A stretch of 64,000 nucleotides of DNA, taken from positions 1 through 64,000 of the forward strand of contig JAKSYS010000303.1 of assembly GCA_022925895.1 (NCBI GenBank), in the 5' to 3' direction. The translations under genes and the position numbers were made by a program. This stretch comes from Fragilaria crotonensis (taxonomy: Eukaryota; Bacillariophyta; Fragilariophyceae; Fragilariales; Fragilariaceae). Below are positions 1 to 11,021 of the stretch, one piece after another (position 1 is the stretch's first letter; the number at the start of each line of letters is the position of its first letter). A model generated the notes under the pieces. That model worked only from the letters and a program-made list of their open reading frames with translations, was not told where the DNA came from and did not search any database.

Positions 1-3000
1 ACTGACTTGCCTTTGTAGAATAGGCATTCATCAACGACTTGGAATGAACCCAACTTCCTTGAGCTTGTCCCAGATGCTGGTTCCACACTCTGCCTGCTTG
101 CTTCTGCCCAAAGAGATTCTTCTTGAGCTTGAGGACAAAGTCTTGAGCTCTCACCTTCCACTTCAAACCCTTTGGGATGGCATGTAGAGTTCACATTCCA
201 CATCTGCTTGAGTATAGGCCAACACAAAATCAATCTGCTTGGTGTACCAACCATGAATCAGGGTAGTGATGAGCACCATTCTGATGGCTGCCCAGGATGC
301 CACAGGTGAGAATGTTTCCCAATAATTGACTCCTTCCTCTTGTTTGGATCCATCAATGTTGAGCCTGGCTTTCCACTTGTAGACTTCACGCGTAGCAATT
401 CGACGCTGCGCTTCATTGCCCACACTGCTGGAAGGATCTTGGTTCCTTGAGGGACTGAGGACCTTGGTACCAACTCCCAAACTTGATTTTCGTGTGACTC
501 ATGACTTCTTTCTCCATTGCCTTGATGAACTCGGCGCGATCCGGCTCCCTCATGGCCTCATGGTAGTACATCGTGTCGGGGTCCGGAGGCGGCATAAGCA
601 AGCATGGGATGCAGCTCTCCTCAATGTCCATCCACTCCTTGATGGTCTCAAAGGCCACATGATAAGGAAGCTGGTCCTCCAACTTGGCTTCCAGGTTGTA
701 CCAAACATCAAAAACCTTGGACTCTGGCTTGTTGGAAGGTTCATCAGAGGTCTTGTTGAGTCTTGGAGATCTTCTGAGTTGAACTTGAGGTTCTTGATCC
801 TGTTCTCCCTCAGAAACTGGAAGAGGGGTTTGAGATGCTTGTGCTTCTCCTCATTGACCGATTCTCCAGGTTCCAGATCAAATTCCATGAATGGGACACC
901 CTGTTGCAGACCTTGAGCTTGAGCTGGTTGCTTGATGTCTTGAAGCCTGGAAGTGGATGAGGCTTTGAACCCACATAACTTCTGCCAATCTGAGGGTGGA
1001 GACAAGTTTCCCAATGAGTGCCTGACTGTTTCAAACTTGGGACAAAGGTGACATGGAATTGAGGTGATACATGGCCTGTCTTGAGGTTGAGAACCAAAGC
1101 CACACTCCTTGCATGCTGCATGGACATTCCCAGGTAGACTCCATCCTTGATCTGACTTCCCACTTGGGTAGCTTGTTTCCAGATTGCATCTTGTTGTCAA
1201 GGACAAAGACAGGACATCCAAAAGGCTGGAAGTGATTCAGATTTGGAGTGACTTCAGACTTGGCAAACAATTCGAACAGCGACTTGAGGTCTTCCCTTCC
1301 GAGGAAGCTGTAGAGTTGTGAACTTCATTGGCAACCCTGAGGGCATAGGGCCACAGATGAGCATCAATTGCCTTGGGCCACCTGTGTTGAGCATGGATGA
1401 GCATGGTCCTTGCTTGGTCTTGTAAAGTCCTGATCCTCCTTTCTGCCACTGCATTCTGGAAATGGGCATTGACCCCACAGAAAGTGATGGTTTGACCTGC
1501 CTCCTTGATGGCTGCCATGAACTTGTTCTCTGCAAACCTGCCATTGTCAGCTTGGTAACTCTTGATCTTGACATTGAACTTGGATGCATACCTCTCAAAT
1601 GCCAGCTTTGCTTCAAGAGTTTCATCTGCATTGGTTGACTTCTGAAGGTGGATGTAAGACAAACCACTGAAATGATCAACAAAGACTGTTGCCACCCTGT
1701 ACCTTTTCTTGGTAAGCCAACCCTTGATTTGGGCAATGAGCCCTGGAGTTGTGGACTCCAACTGATCAATACTGATGCACTGTCCGTTCCTAGCTGTCCT
1801 GAGCTTGCCACCTTGTTGTCCAAGTTTGGGCTTGGTTCTCCAGGGTCTCCTGGTGGCCTTCCCATACAAGCAACTCGTGCAAGTTGGGATTTGGCATGTT
1901 GCCAACTTCCTTGGGAGCAAACCACTCTTGGCCATGCTTTGCATCTTGGCTCCTGACATATGATTCAGCTTGTGATGCCAGCGAAGGAATTCTGCAGCAG
2001 GTTTCTCTTGGAAAGTAGCATCCTCTTCATCTTCAACGATTGCTGGCGAGTCAGGGTGGTTCTTGGCATCGAGGTCAAATGAGACTGGTGTATTTGGAGT
2101 TTGATTCCAATCCACCCCTTGAGTTGAGGTATCTGTTGCCTCTGGGAGATAAACTTGTTCATCACAGTCTTCATCATCAGGGATGAGATGGGTGACCATT
2201 GAGATGATAGGATCATCCTCATCCAGTTCCACTTCACATGTTGCAGAATGTGGAAAGCCTTGTAGCTGGGGAAGTGTACATGGTTGCAATGTTGCCACTG
2301 TCCCTACCCAACCTCACTGTCTTGGTGAACTTTCTTTGAGCCCACTGAAGCTGGATACAATCATGATATGTTGAACACCATGTGCCTCTTGGCAAAGGCT
2401 TGAAGTCTTGGGCAGTCTGGGCCCAATGCTGTGGAGATAACAGCTTTGAAGGTGAATCCTTGACATAGAGCCCATCTGGGATGACCCAATCATGAGAAAC
2501 TCCATCATCATCTTCAATTGACCATTTGATGGTCCCTGAGTATATGTCAGCCAATGTGCCACCCAACCCCTTTAGTTTCTTGTTGACCTTCTTGAGAGGG
2601 GTGATGAAGTCCTTCTTGTCGTTGGAGATGCAATAGGAAGCACAGTTGTCAATCCTGATTGCCCTGGCATCAGTGTCAAACCTTGCCACTTCATCTTGAT
2701 GGGTCTGCTTGGCCTTCATTGCAATGATTGCAGTCAGGCATTCCAGTTGACTGAAGTGTTTCTTGCCCCTTGACCATCTTCCTTCTGAGGGAATCCATTG
2801 TCTCTTGTAGGGCTTGAAATTTCGTCCAGAGCTTTGCTTTCGCGCGTTTGAGGGCGCCTCACGACTGGGCGATTGTTGATCCATTGTACCTTGGTCCTTG
2901 ACCTTGGGTGAGCCTCAGGGTATCATGCATCCAAGACTTGACATACTCAGACACGGCGACTGGGAGTGCCTCCAAGGACTTGTCTTCACAGATTTCTTGC

Positions 3001-4400
3001 TTGGACATGGAGGGTACCCACTTGTTGAACCACCTGGACAATGGTACTCATGAAGGTAAGGAGAAGGATGCACAGCTCTGCCATCCTCGTCTTCCACCAT
3101 TGAAGAGTCCATGGCCCAATGAACACGCAGTCCATTGGGCTTCCCCATCATTCGTCATCTTGAGAGATGGCGGCGAGGGCATTGGAGAGTTTCATGTTGT
3201 GCTTGGCATCTGCAAACTTGTTGCCTTGATCCTTCTTGGGAGCTGCCACCTTGAAACCAATCCCTTTGCACTCAGAGGGCCTGTGCCTGGTCCATCTGTT
3301 GTGATTAGGGCACCAATGATAGTCCTTGCCTTCCACAGTCTTGTTCTGCTTCTCACCAACCTTGGGAGAGGTAGTCATCCATGCTGGAAAGTCACCTGCC
3401 CTTGGCTTGCCTTTACCCTTGCCTTTCTTGTTGAATCCCTGTAGTCCTTCTTTCCATCTCCATTGGACTTGCCTGCTGGATAGGTAGGTTTCTTCTGATG
3501 GACCATGAGATTATTGACTTGGGCCTGTAAGGCAATGATGGTTTCTTCTTCTGTAGTTCTCTGGCACCACTGCTCTGACTCCTTTCTGGTCTTGAACTTG
3601 TTGAGAGCCCAATCCATGAGTTGCTGGTAGTTGACTTCACCTCCTTCCTCATAAAGGTCTTCCTTCTTCTTGATGTAGTCCACAAACTCAGCATCCTTGC
3701 ATGCCTTGTATCCTTTGAAAAGATTGACCAGGAGATCTTGAGTCTCTTGTCCTCTGGCGTGGAGCTTGCTGACCAAACCAAGAACATAGTCATTGAAGGC
3801 TTCAATATCAGAATCTTGTTCCTCATTGCATAATCAAGACTGGAGAGTTTGGTCCTGACACTGGTGATGGTAGCTCTGGTATCCACATGTGACACCATGA
3901 TGATGACCTTGAGGAGGAGGGCCTGAACCTTTTCCACCAAACATGAAGGATGAACATTTCCTCTGGTTCTGACTTGCTTCTGAGCGGCGTCGGTCAAAGA
4001 ATTCATGAGGCAATGATAAAGCATGAAGGAATCTTGAGCCTCTCTTGAGTCCTCATTCATATAGGTGAGGGCATGAGCTTTGACATCTTCATAGGAAATT
4101 TCTCCATAGGATTCAATGAGGTCCTTGGACAATGCCACATCCCCTTGAATAGGAATGTTCAAGATGTTGAGCCAATCAAAGACAATGGACTTATCCTTGC
4201 TTGATCCAAGAAGAGCTGGAGGTTTTCTGGCTTGCAGTCAAACTTGATGGACAAAGACTCAGTACCAGACTTGAAGAGCTTGGCAGCAGCCTGCTCAGAG
4301 TAGTTGAGAACATCAGGGTTAGCAAAGGCTGGAGCCAATGCAAAATGGGAGCTGGTTGAGCAGCCATGGTAGATCTTGCTGGGAGACCTAGTTGATGCAA
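1..4400 (-). mobile_element. Partial Copia (CoDi-like) retrotransposon, broken, cut by the left window edge
   Basis: Read on the minus strand, the parts come in Copia order. A Gag region lies at about 3.1-4.4 kb. A protease-like segment with DNCASYC lies near 2.65 kb. A GAG-pre-integrase segment with LRWHHKLNHMS and an integrase core (DHFSGLSYIH, QADNGRFAEN, AVAERRIRTLQ) lie at about 1.2-2.0 kb. The start of the reverse transcriptase (KARLNIDGSKQEEGVNYWETFSP-like) lies near 0.2-0.4 kb. The rest of RT, RNase H and the 3' LTR lie outside the window. Integrase before RT is diagnostic of Ty1/copia. The copy is broken, with several breaks, so it is a fossil. A 5' LTR should lie to the right of 4.4 kb, but its limits cannot be set without the other LTR. 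Confidence 0.9.
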
Positions 4401-5043
4401 ACTTTAAAGCACTTGACTTTGAAAAGCTTGAAGGTTAGTTTGATTGATCAAACAACAGCACTTGTCTTATTACTTAGCGCAGAGGAAGCGTAAAGTTTTA
4501 TTCGCGGCGTTGAGGCTACGAACAAGGGCTCGGCGAATTAGTAGATCGAAAACTTAGACTTGTAAGAATGAACTATTGATTAATTGTGAGACATGTAAAA
4601 TATGCAAAAGAATGAAATGAGAACCATTGAATGAGAGCAGTGATCAAATGAGAGCTGTTCTTCTTGTTCTTTTGACATCATTCTTTGTTCTTTTGTTGTT
4701 CTTCAAATGTAGCTGTGTAGATTGAATGTAGAACATGTACGAAACCATGTTAATGAATTCGAATATATATCGTAATATGTAGATTTGGTGATGCACCCAT
4801 TTTGTGTTCTCGTCGTAGCTCGGCTTACGATTGCGCTTCCCGACATTTTTCCACAGAACATTCGACAGTGTCCGAGGAACAATGACGCAAAACAATTATG
4901 AGAAGGCGGACGCAAAGCGAACCGAACCGGTACCCAATGAGAACCGAAGCGTGACCCACGAAAACTTTGGTTGACGGACGGACGATTAGGAGACTTAGAG
5001 TATTGTCACGACGATAGGCGGCAGCACAGTAGCTTTTGTTTTA
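4401..5043. other. Non-coding stretch to the right of the Copia remnant
   Basis: No supportable gene. For the minus-strand element on the left this is where the leader and 5' LTR would sit, but the partner LTR is outside the window, so this is inferred only. The sequence is AT-rich with no long conserved frame. Confidence 0.4.
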
Positions 5044-5113
5044 ATGGTGCATGGTGCATGGTGCATGGTGCATGGTGCATGGTGCATGGTGCATGGTGCA
5101 TGGTGCATGGTGC
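5044..5113. repeat. Heptanucleotide tandem array, ATGGTGC x10
   Basis: Ten perfect copies of the 7-bp unit ATGGTGC lie head to tail. The short ORF encoding a Met-His-His-Ala-Pro-Cys-Thr repeat on the minus strand is a by-product. Four further 7-bp arrays with unrelated units occur elsewhere in the window. Confidence 0.97.
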
Positions 5114-5384
5114 ATAGCAATATGGTACTGTAGTTCTCTAGAGTACTGGACTACAACGACGAGTAAATGGAGAAAGGAATGAAACCGTGACGTGTTGCAC
5201 GATGTACTACTTATATGTACTCGAGTACTGAAGTACAAGGAGTCCGAGTACACAAGAGCACGTAGACTACTCGTAGAGGGTTCAGTGTTTACACTTTACA
5301 CTCCGTGACTCGTGACTGCATCATTCAGTACGAGTGTATGCATAAGCATACAACATCTGAGAACAATTCTCGTACTGTAGTACA

Positions 5385-5890
5385 AACCAGACTGGATATG
5401 TGCGGCCCAAGGCCGCGTTGATTCTGTGTGGATGTTTTAGTCTTGTTAGTTTATTGTTGTACCGGCCGCGTTGATTCTGTATGGATGTTTAGTGTTTAGT
5501 CTTTATAGTTTACTGGTAGTGTGGTTGTTTTAGTAGTATCAGTACATACTGTATGCCTACGTCGTTTTTGTAGTATCAGTACATACACTGTATGCCTACG
5601 GCATTGAGTACCAACACTTTCTCTTCCGGCAATAGAGACGTTAAAGGACCGGCGTTCCCATTTCACAATTAACCGGCGTACATACTGTATGCCTACGGCT
5701 GTACGGCAATGGGTACAAGTACCAACGTACCAACACTTTCTCGTCCGGCAATAGAGACGTTAAAGGACCGGCGTCCCATATCACAAAAGTCTGGCCGGGC
5801 TTTCCCTATCTGGGCTACGGCAGTATTTCGTCCGGACCGGAAAAGAAAATCTTATTATGTAACCAGTCTGACGGGCGGCCGTTGGCCGCG
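5385..5890 (+). repeat. Direct repeat copy 1 of a composite intergenic repeat
   Basis: This segment begins with ACCAGACTGGATATGTGCGG and ends in the GC-rich hairpin GCGGCC-GTT-GGCCGC. Nearly all of it recurs in the same orientation at 8262-8736. It contains a roughly 170-bp module (TATGCCTACGGCA ... GGCAATAGAGACGTTAAAGG ... TTCGTCCGGACCGG) that also appears, more diverged, at about 7375-7560, 7880-8080 and 8095-8262. No protein frame is kept across copies, so a non-coding mobile or amplified repeat is likely. Confidence 0.9.
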
Positions 5891-5946
5891 AATGTTGTGG
5901 AGGGGGTCTGGTTCAAAAAATGTTTTGTTCTGAATTCATTTGTATA

Positions 5947-7061
5947 GGCCCACCCTTACGGTAGCGAAAAGTTGCGATGAAAAACTGACCCCCCAACTTT
6001 TGTTTTAGAAATAGAAAATGTCGTTTCCCCGGTCTTAATTGTGAATACAAATAAAGTTGTGTTTTCCGGGTCATTCTTTATCCTAGTGTCGCATTTTATT
6101 CCATACTCTGAGTACTCCAGTATTCTTTCTGGCAATTCCACCGCACACCGTCATCGATGACTGCAGGGAATGCAGCCCCCTCCCGCATTTGTTACCCTCC
6201 ATACTTATCTTGAGAACGACGACGACGACGAGTGGCAATAATGCATGATAGTTGTTTTGTTAGGATTAGCTAGAGTAGACGTAGTAGATACTTAGTTTAG
6301 AACAAATATAAGCTAATACCATACATGGTAATATTTGAGGAAGCAGTTCTCGGAAAGCGTCGCCATCATGGCCGCTAGCGTCTAGTGTCGCAATGAGTAG
6401 GGTTGCTAGTGTCGTCGTCGACGACGTCAAGTGATGCCGTCGTCGCGAGGTTTAGTGTCGCTTGTGTCGTCGTAGTCGCGAGATTTAGTGTTGCCGTCGC
6501 GAGCGTCGCTTGTGTCTTTGTCGACAACGTCCACTGTCGCCTTGTCGTTGTTAGTGTCGTCGTCGTCGTCGCCAGGTCTATCATAGTGCCGTTGTCCTCG
6601 TCATGGTCGCCACTCTAGTAGCCGTCTTCGTCGTTGCGAGTGTCGCTCGTCCGCGTTGGTAACATCTAGTGTCGCCGCTTTCGCTTGTGTCGTTGTCGTG
6701 GCGAGGTTTCATGTCGCCTCCTCGTCGTCGCTAGCGTCTCTAGTCCCCGTCGTCGTTCGTCGTCATCGCCGCGAGGTCAAGCGACACTGTCGTCGTCAGT
6801 GTTGCTCGTTGACGTCGACGACGAGCGACGTTGCCGTCGCTAGTTTCGTCGTCGCGACTCGCGACGTCTGGTGCCGGGGGTTCGTCGTCGCTGGTGTTCT
6901 TCCACTTTATGATCCACTCGACTCGATGCTCTCAACTTTTCATCGAAAAGTTGAGATCGGACCAACTTGGTTTTTCAAGCAACTTTTCATCGAACAACTA
7001 AAAAAAGTTGGGGGGTCAGTTTTTCATCGAAACTTTTCGCTACTGTAAATAAGGGTGGGCC
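5947..7061. mobile_element. Fold-back / MITE-like element with about 56-60 bp terminal inverted repeats
   Basis: The left end (5947-6004) begins GGCCCACCCTTA and continues through TAGCGAAAAGTT and GATGAAAAACTGACCCCCCA. The right end (7001-7061) is its reverse complement with one 4-nt indel and a few mismatches. A TA dinucleotide flanks both ends (5945-5946 and 7062-7063), as expected of Tc1/mariner-type or similar target sites, although TA could also belong to the repeat. No transposase frame is present. The middle holds a GTC-rich low-complexity block. A further 11-bp hairpin with a 3-nt loop sits at 6931-6955. The element lies between copies of the 5.4-8.7 kb repeat family. Confidence 0.7.
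6385..6895. repeat. GTC/GTCG-rich degenerate low-complexity block
   Basis: This is a roughly 500-bp run dominated by GTC, GTCG and TGTCG steps with recurring words such as GTCGCGAG, CTTGTGTCG and AGTGTCGCC. It looks like a decayed minisatellite. Frames over it translate to Val/Ser/Ala/Arg-rich or Thr-rich peptides, and none looks like a real protein. It lies wholly inside the fold-back element. Confidence 0.8.
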
Positions 7062-7063
7062 TA

Positions 7064-8261
7064 CTACAGCTCCTATTGGAAGGGTATCAGGTATCAGCAG
7101 GTCATGTATACGCTATACACTATATACGTTTTCATACTGCAGCACTTGGACATCCTGCATGACATCCTGCAGACGTGCAGTACATACTCGATGTCATACA
7201 TACTGCAGCTCTGGGACACACTGCAGTACTGTACTGCAGCTCCGTTAAATGTACATAAATACACTGTTATGCAGTATTGTTTTCCAAAGTTCAGTGTTCA
7301 ATACTTTCGTGGTCTTGCCGAGCCGTGCACTGTACTGGCATACTGGCACACGGCATTCAGTATGAAAAATGCATCGTTCGGTCAGGAACAATCGTCTGGC
7401 CGAGCATACCATTCATGCCTACGGCAATCAGTACAAATAGTTTCGTCCGCCAACAAAAACGTTTTATAACCGGCGTGAGGATATCACAAAAGTCTGGCCG
7501 AGATTTCGGTATGTGCGCTACGCCAAGATTTCGTCCGGACGTACATCCGGTCCGGACGGAAACGGTCCATGGAAGCCGAATTTCAGGTACGTATACTTTT
7601 GATAAAGACGTCTGGCCGGGGCGTGCACGGTACTGGTACACAGCGTTCCGTATACATGTACGCCATCGTTGTCTCCATCTATTTCGTCCGGTTCTTCATG
7701 TCTGTGGAATTTTTTATCTTATGGGACACAAGACAATCTTATTATTTACATAAATAACCAGACTGGATCTGTGCGGCCCAAGGGCAGCGTTTAATTCTGT
7801 CTGTACGTATCTGTACAAACTCTACATAAATAGTAACGTACTCCAAGTACGGTTCGTTAGCAACAGTGAACACAATTGTCTGGCTATGATAGAGGCTAGT
7901 AGAGCATACCCATTGTGCCTATCATACGGCAATGAATACTACGGAGTACAAATAGTTTCGTCCGGCAAAAGAGACGTTAAGGAACCGGGGTCCCTAATCA
8001 CATTTGTCTGGTCGGGCTTTCCATACCTGGGCTACGCCAGTATTTCGTCCGTTGCGGACGGACCGGACAGAAGAAAATCTTATATGATAGTGTGGCTGTT
8101 CAGTTCGTCCATTGCCTACGGCAATGAGTACTAATAGTTTCGTCCGGCAATAGAGACGTTAAAGGACCGGCGTCCCTTATCACAAAAGTCTGGCCGGGCT
8201 TTCCCTATCTGGGCTACGGCAGTATTTCGTCCGGACCGGACACAAGAAAATCTTATTATAT
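7064..8261 (+). repeat. Repeat-derived non-coding region with diverged modules of the 5.4-8.7 kb family
   Basis: No gene is supported. Three same-strand copies of the ~170-bp module can be read, at about 7375-7560, 7880-8080 and 8095-8262. Each carries the order CCTACGGCAAT, a GGCAA(T/A)AGAGACGTTAA-like box, TCTGG(C/T)CG and ATTTCGTCCG. The copy nearest 8262 is almost identical to those inside the large direct repeats, and the others are older. The segment before 7375 has many CTGCAG and GTACTG words but nothing recognisable. Confidence 0.7.
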
Positions 8262-8736
8262 AACCAGACTGGATATGTGCGGCCCAAGGCCGCGTTGATT
8301 CTGTGTGGATGTTTTAGTCTTGTTAGTTTATTGTTGTACCGGCCGCGTTGATTCTGTATGGATGTTTAGTGTTTAGTCTTTATAGTTTACTGGTAGTGTG
8401 GTTGTTTTCGTTGTATCAGTACATACTGTATGCCTACGTTGTTTTAGTAGTATCAGAACATACACTGTATGCCTACAGCATTGAGTACCAACACTTTCTC
8501 TTCAGTACATACTGTATGCCTACGTTGTTTTAGTAGTATCAGAACATACACTGTATGCCTACGGCATTGAGTACCAACACTTTCTCTTCCGGCAATAGAG
8601 ACGTTAAAGGACCGGCGTCCCATATCACAAAAGTCTGGCCGGGCTTTCCCTATCTGGGCTACGGCAGTATTTCGTCCGGACCGGACACAAGAAAATCTTA
8701 TTATGTAACCAGTCTGGCGGGCGGCCGTTGGCCGCG
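8262..8736 (+). repeat. Direct repeat copy 2 of a composite intergenic repeat
   Basis: This is a near-identical copy of 5385-5890 in the same orientation. It carries a small internal tandem duplication of the CAGTACATACTGTATGCC ... TTGTTTTAGTAGTATCAG stretch. High identity over several hundred bases means the duplication is recent compared with the older modules between the copies. Confidence 0.9.
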
Positions 8737-9880
8737 GTTGTTGCACGACGGTAACTGGTAGAGGAGGCGCTTGGTAAGATCTATACCTAGTAGAGGACGG
8801 AGTACGACAGGTACGTACTATTGATTCTGGACATGTTTTTTCTACTGCAAAATTTGTACAACGTACGTTATAAGCATTGGAATCTGGAATTCAAAAAACA
8901 TTTTCCAGTATTTCTAGACAGATCGAACAAACTGGATATGGCATTAACGGAGTACTTGTACATAAAATTGTTGTCCGTTCTACACAATGATTCGTACCAC
9001 GTTATACAATACTCATTTCTGGACACAGTGTAAAAATGTTTTCATGTAGATTTCTACTGAAAAATTTGTACCATGTACTTTTCTACCGCAAATGCTAAGT
9101 CAGTACGTGGATTAAAAAATAAATATATACGATTACTTTTGAAAATACAGTACGACAATATCTGAGTTATTTTATTATTATATAATTAAAGTAAAGTAAA
9201 GTAATGTGTACTGGCAGTACCTGCTACTTGGACTAGAAAACGTGGTACTCTCTCACTTAGAATCTTATACAAGAGGGGTACAGTATAACTTTCAAAGACT
9301 ACAAGTCGGTAGAGGCATTTTTACACGGTTCAAGTTAGTGATTGCTACTTCAAGTAGAAATGGAAACATCTATACAAGATGTGTATAACCCTGACGTTTA
9401 ACGGCAATATTTGTATATGTTTCCCCAGTACTCTCTAGTAGAGTACTGTACATGGTACTAGCACTCGGAATACATGGTACAAGTACTGGTGCTCGCGCAG
9501 CATATGGTAGCATAGTACAAGGTACCGATTCGGTTTGATCAACAAGATGGCTAAAATTGTCGCATCACGCCAATCGGAGGACGGCTGGCGTCAGCGCTCA
9601 TCGATGTCACAAATAACGGCTGGAACGTGCTTGGGCCGGACCTTCCTGGAAGGAGTTATGTACAAAGTACCTGGTACGAGTACTACTGTACGTCGTCTAG
9701 TAGTAGCCATCGAGCAGTGGAATGTTTCCTGGGACATCTGGAATTCCTTCTTATTCTGTTAGTGGGTGACAGATATACGTAGATTAAAAACTGAAATTTC
9801 ATCAATATTCAAAACTGAATATGTTCATTTTGATGTCAGACGGGTATTGGCTAGCGTGCGAGCCAGCGTGGCATCGTGGC
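8737..9880. other. Gene-free, AT-rich and GTAC-rich spacer
   Basis: No gene is supported. A roughly 30-bp word (TTTCTACTG, AAAATTTGTAC) occurs twice, near 8836 and 9048. The stretch 9420-9530 is unusually dense in GTAC. Confidence 0.5.
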
Positions 9881-10030
9881 GAACTTATTTACGAGAAGAA
9901 ATCTAATCGTGAACTTATTTACGAGAAGAAATCTTCTCGTGAACTTATTTACGAGAAGAATTCTTCTCATGAACTTATTCATAAGAAGAATTCTTCTTAT
10001 GAACTTATTTAAGAGAAGATTTCATCCTAT
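9881..10030. repeat. 30-bp tandem array A, five units with palindromic cores
   Basis: Five units start at exact 30-bp steps (9881, 9911, 9941, 9971, 10001). The consensus is GAACTTATTT followed by a roughly 20-bp core that is nearly or fully self-complementary (ACGAGAAGA-AA-TCTTCTCGT). The unit at 9971 has a different but perfect 20-bp palindrome (left half ATAAGAAGAA). As 30 is a multiple of three, the array yields a repeating decapeptide such as ELIYEKKSSR in one frame, but the DNA palindrome explains the pattern better than coding does. Confidence 0.95.
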
Positions 10031-10055
10031 CCAATACACTTTCTCGTAGAAGTCT

Positions 10056-10200
10056 AACTTAAAAACGAGAAGGTATCTAATCGTGAACTTATTTACGAGA
10101 AGAAATCTTCTCATCAACTTATTTACGAGAAGAAATCTTCTCATCAACTTATACATGAGAAGGTTTCTAATCGTGGACTTATTTACGAGAAGAAATAACC
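10056..10200. repeat. 30-bp tandem array B, related to array A
   Basis: Roughly five 30-bp units (starts near 10056, 10085, 10115, 10145, 10175) share the ACTTATTTACGAGAAG core with array A, from which they are separated by about 25 bp of unrelated sequence. The last unit is cut short. The palindromic arms are kept in the two middle units. Confidence 0.9.
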
Positions 10201-11021
10201 TCCGAGCCTGCCAAGCCCCCATTTGCATTCATGACGCAAGCCAGTATCCATTGACGTTATTTATTAAGCGGTCGTGTGTCACGTGACTCGATTTGACAGC
10301 CCTAAAAAACTCTCGGTAAAGTGAGGTTCAAGAAGGAATTCCGGATGTCCCTGGTCTATTGTAAATCAACATTTAGTGGTCACGAATCTTTCACTTGAAT
10401 CAGTACCTGGTACCTAGTACAAGAACCTAATAGCATTGTGGGATTCACGAAGAGATGGAACATTCGATGGTTCAAATTTTCTAATGTGGCTTGTTAAAAG
10501 CTAGCGATGGCTGGTCTAGAGGTTTCGTGAAGTAGATTCACCAGCAGTTTCGTTTAGTCCGTACGTCGGGCCTCACTCACTGTAAGTTCATGAACTACAA
10601 CTCTCCAAAAGAACATTTCCAGACCTGCGGGATCCGTGAATACGGCGTAGTGTCATCACAGAGGAACCTCAAGCATGTTCCTCATGGTAAATCTGATGCC
10701 TGACTACTCCTAGCGGCGGACCTCATTCAAAAAAATCTATGATCAAAAGATTGCTTGTTGCAAGCTTCAAAATAATTACGAGTGTACACTTGGGCTTAAT
10801 ATATAACAATTGGAGTACCGGCTCTTGCGACTTAAAGCTAGGCCGTATTAATGCAATGAACAAAGTGTTGGTGAAGTTAGTCGATGACATCTTGGAACGT
10901 TATGTTGGAAACACGCGATGGAGAGTATTCTCAGCACGATCTCACACCACCATCCTAAGAAGGCAGAAAACGACATGCCGATCAGATGGAACACCGCCGT
11001 TGACTTCCAAGCGAGGGCATT
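10201..11021. other. Gene-free spacer
   Basis: No gene, repeat or regulatory element could be supported. A plus-strand ORF begins at 10739, but it overlaps the more protein-like minus-strand frame at 11022-11906 and has no recognisable domain. Confidence 0.4.

Noticed and set aside
6403-7048. Val/Ala/Ser-rich and Thr-rich ORFs around 6.4-7.0 kb
   Set aside because: They arise from the GTC-rich low-complexity block inside the fold-back element.
5709-8761. Similar short ORFs with RPDRKRKSYYVTS- or GRWPR-like peptides in the repeat family as a small conserved protein
   Set aside because: The copies share DNA similarity but use different frames and differ by indels, so the repeat and not a peptide is conserved.
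9821-10012. ORF with a repeated ELIYEKKSSR decapeptide
   Set aside because: The period follows from the 30-bp palindromic array. The frame is short and is not kept in array B.
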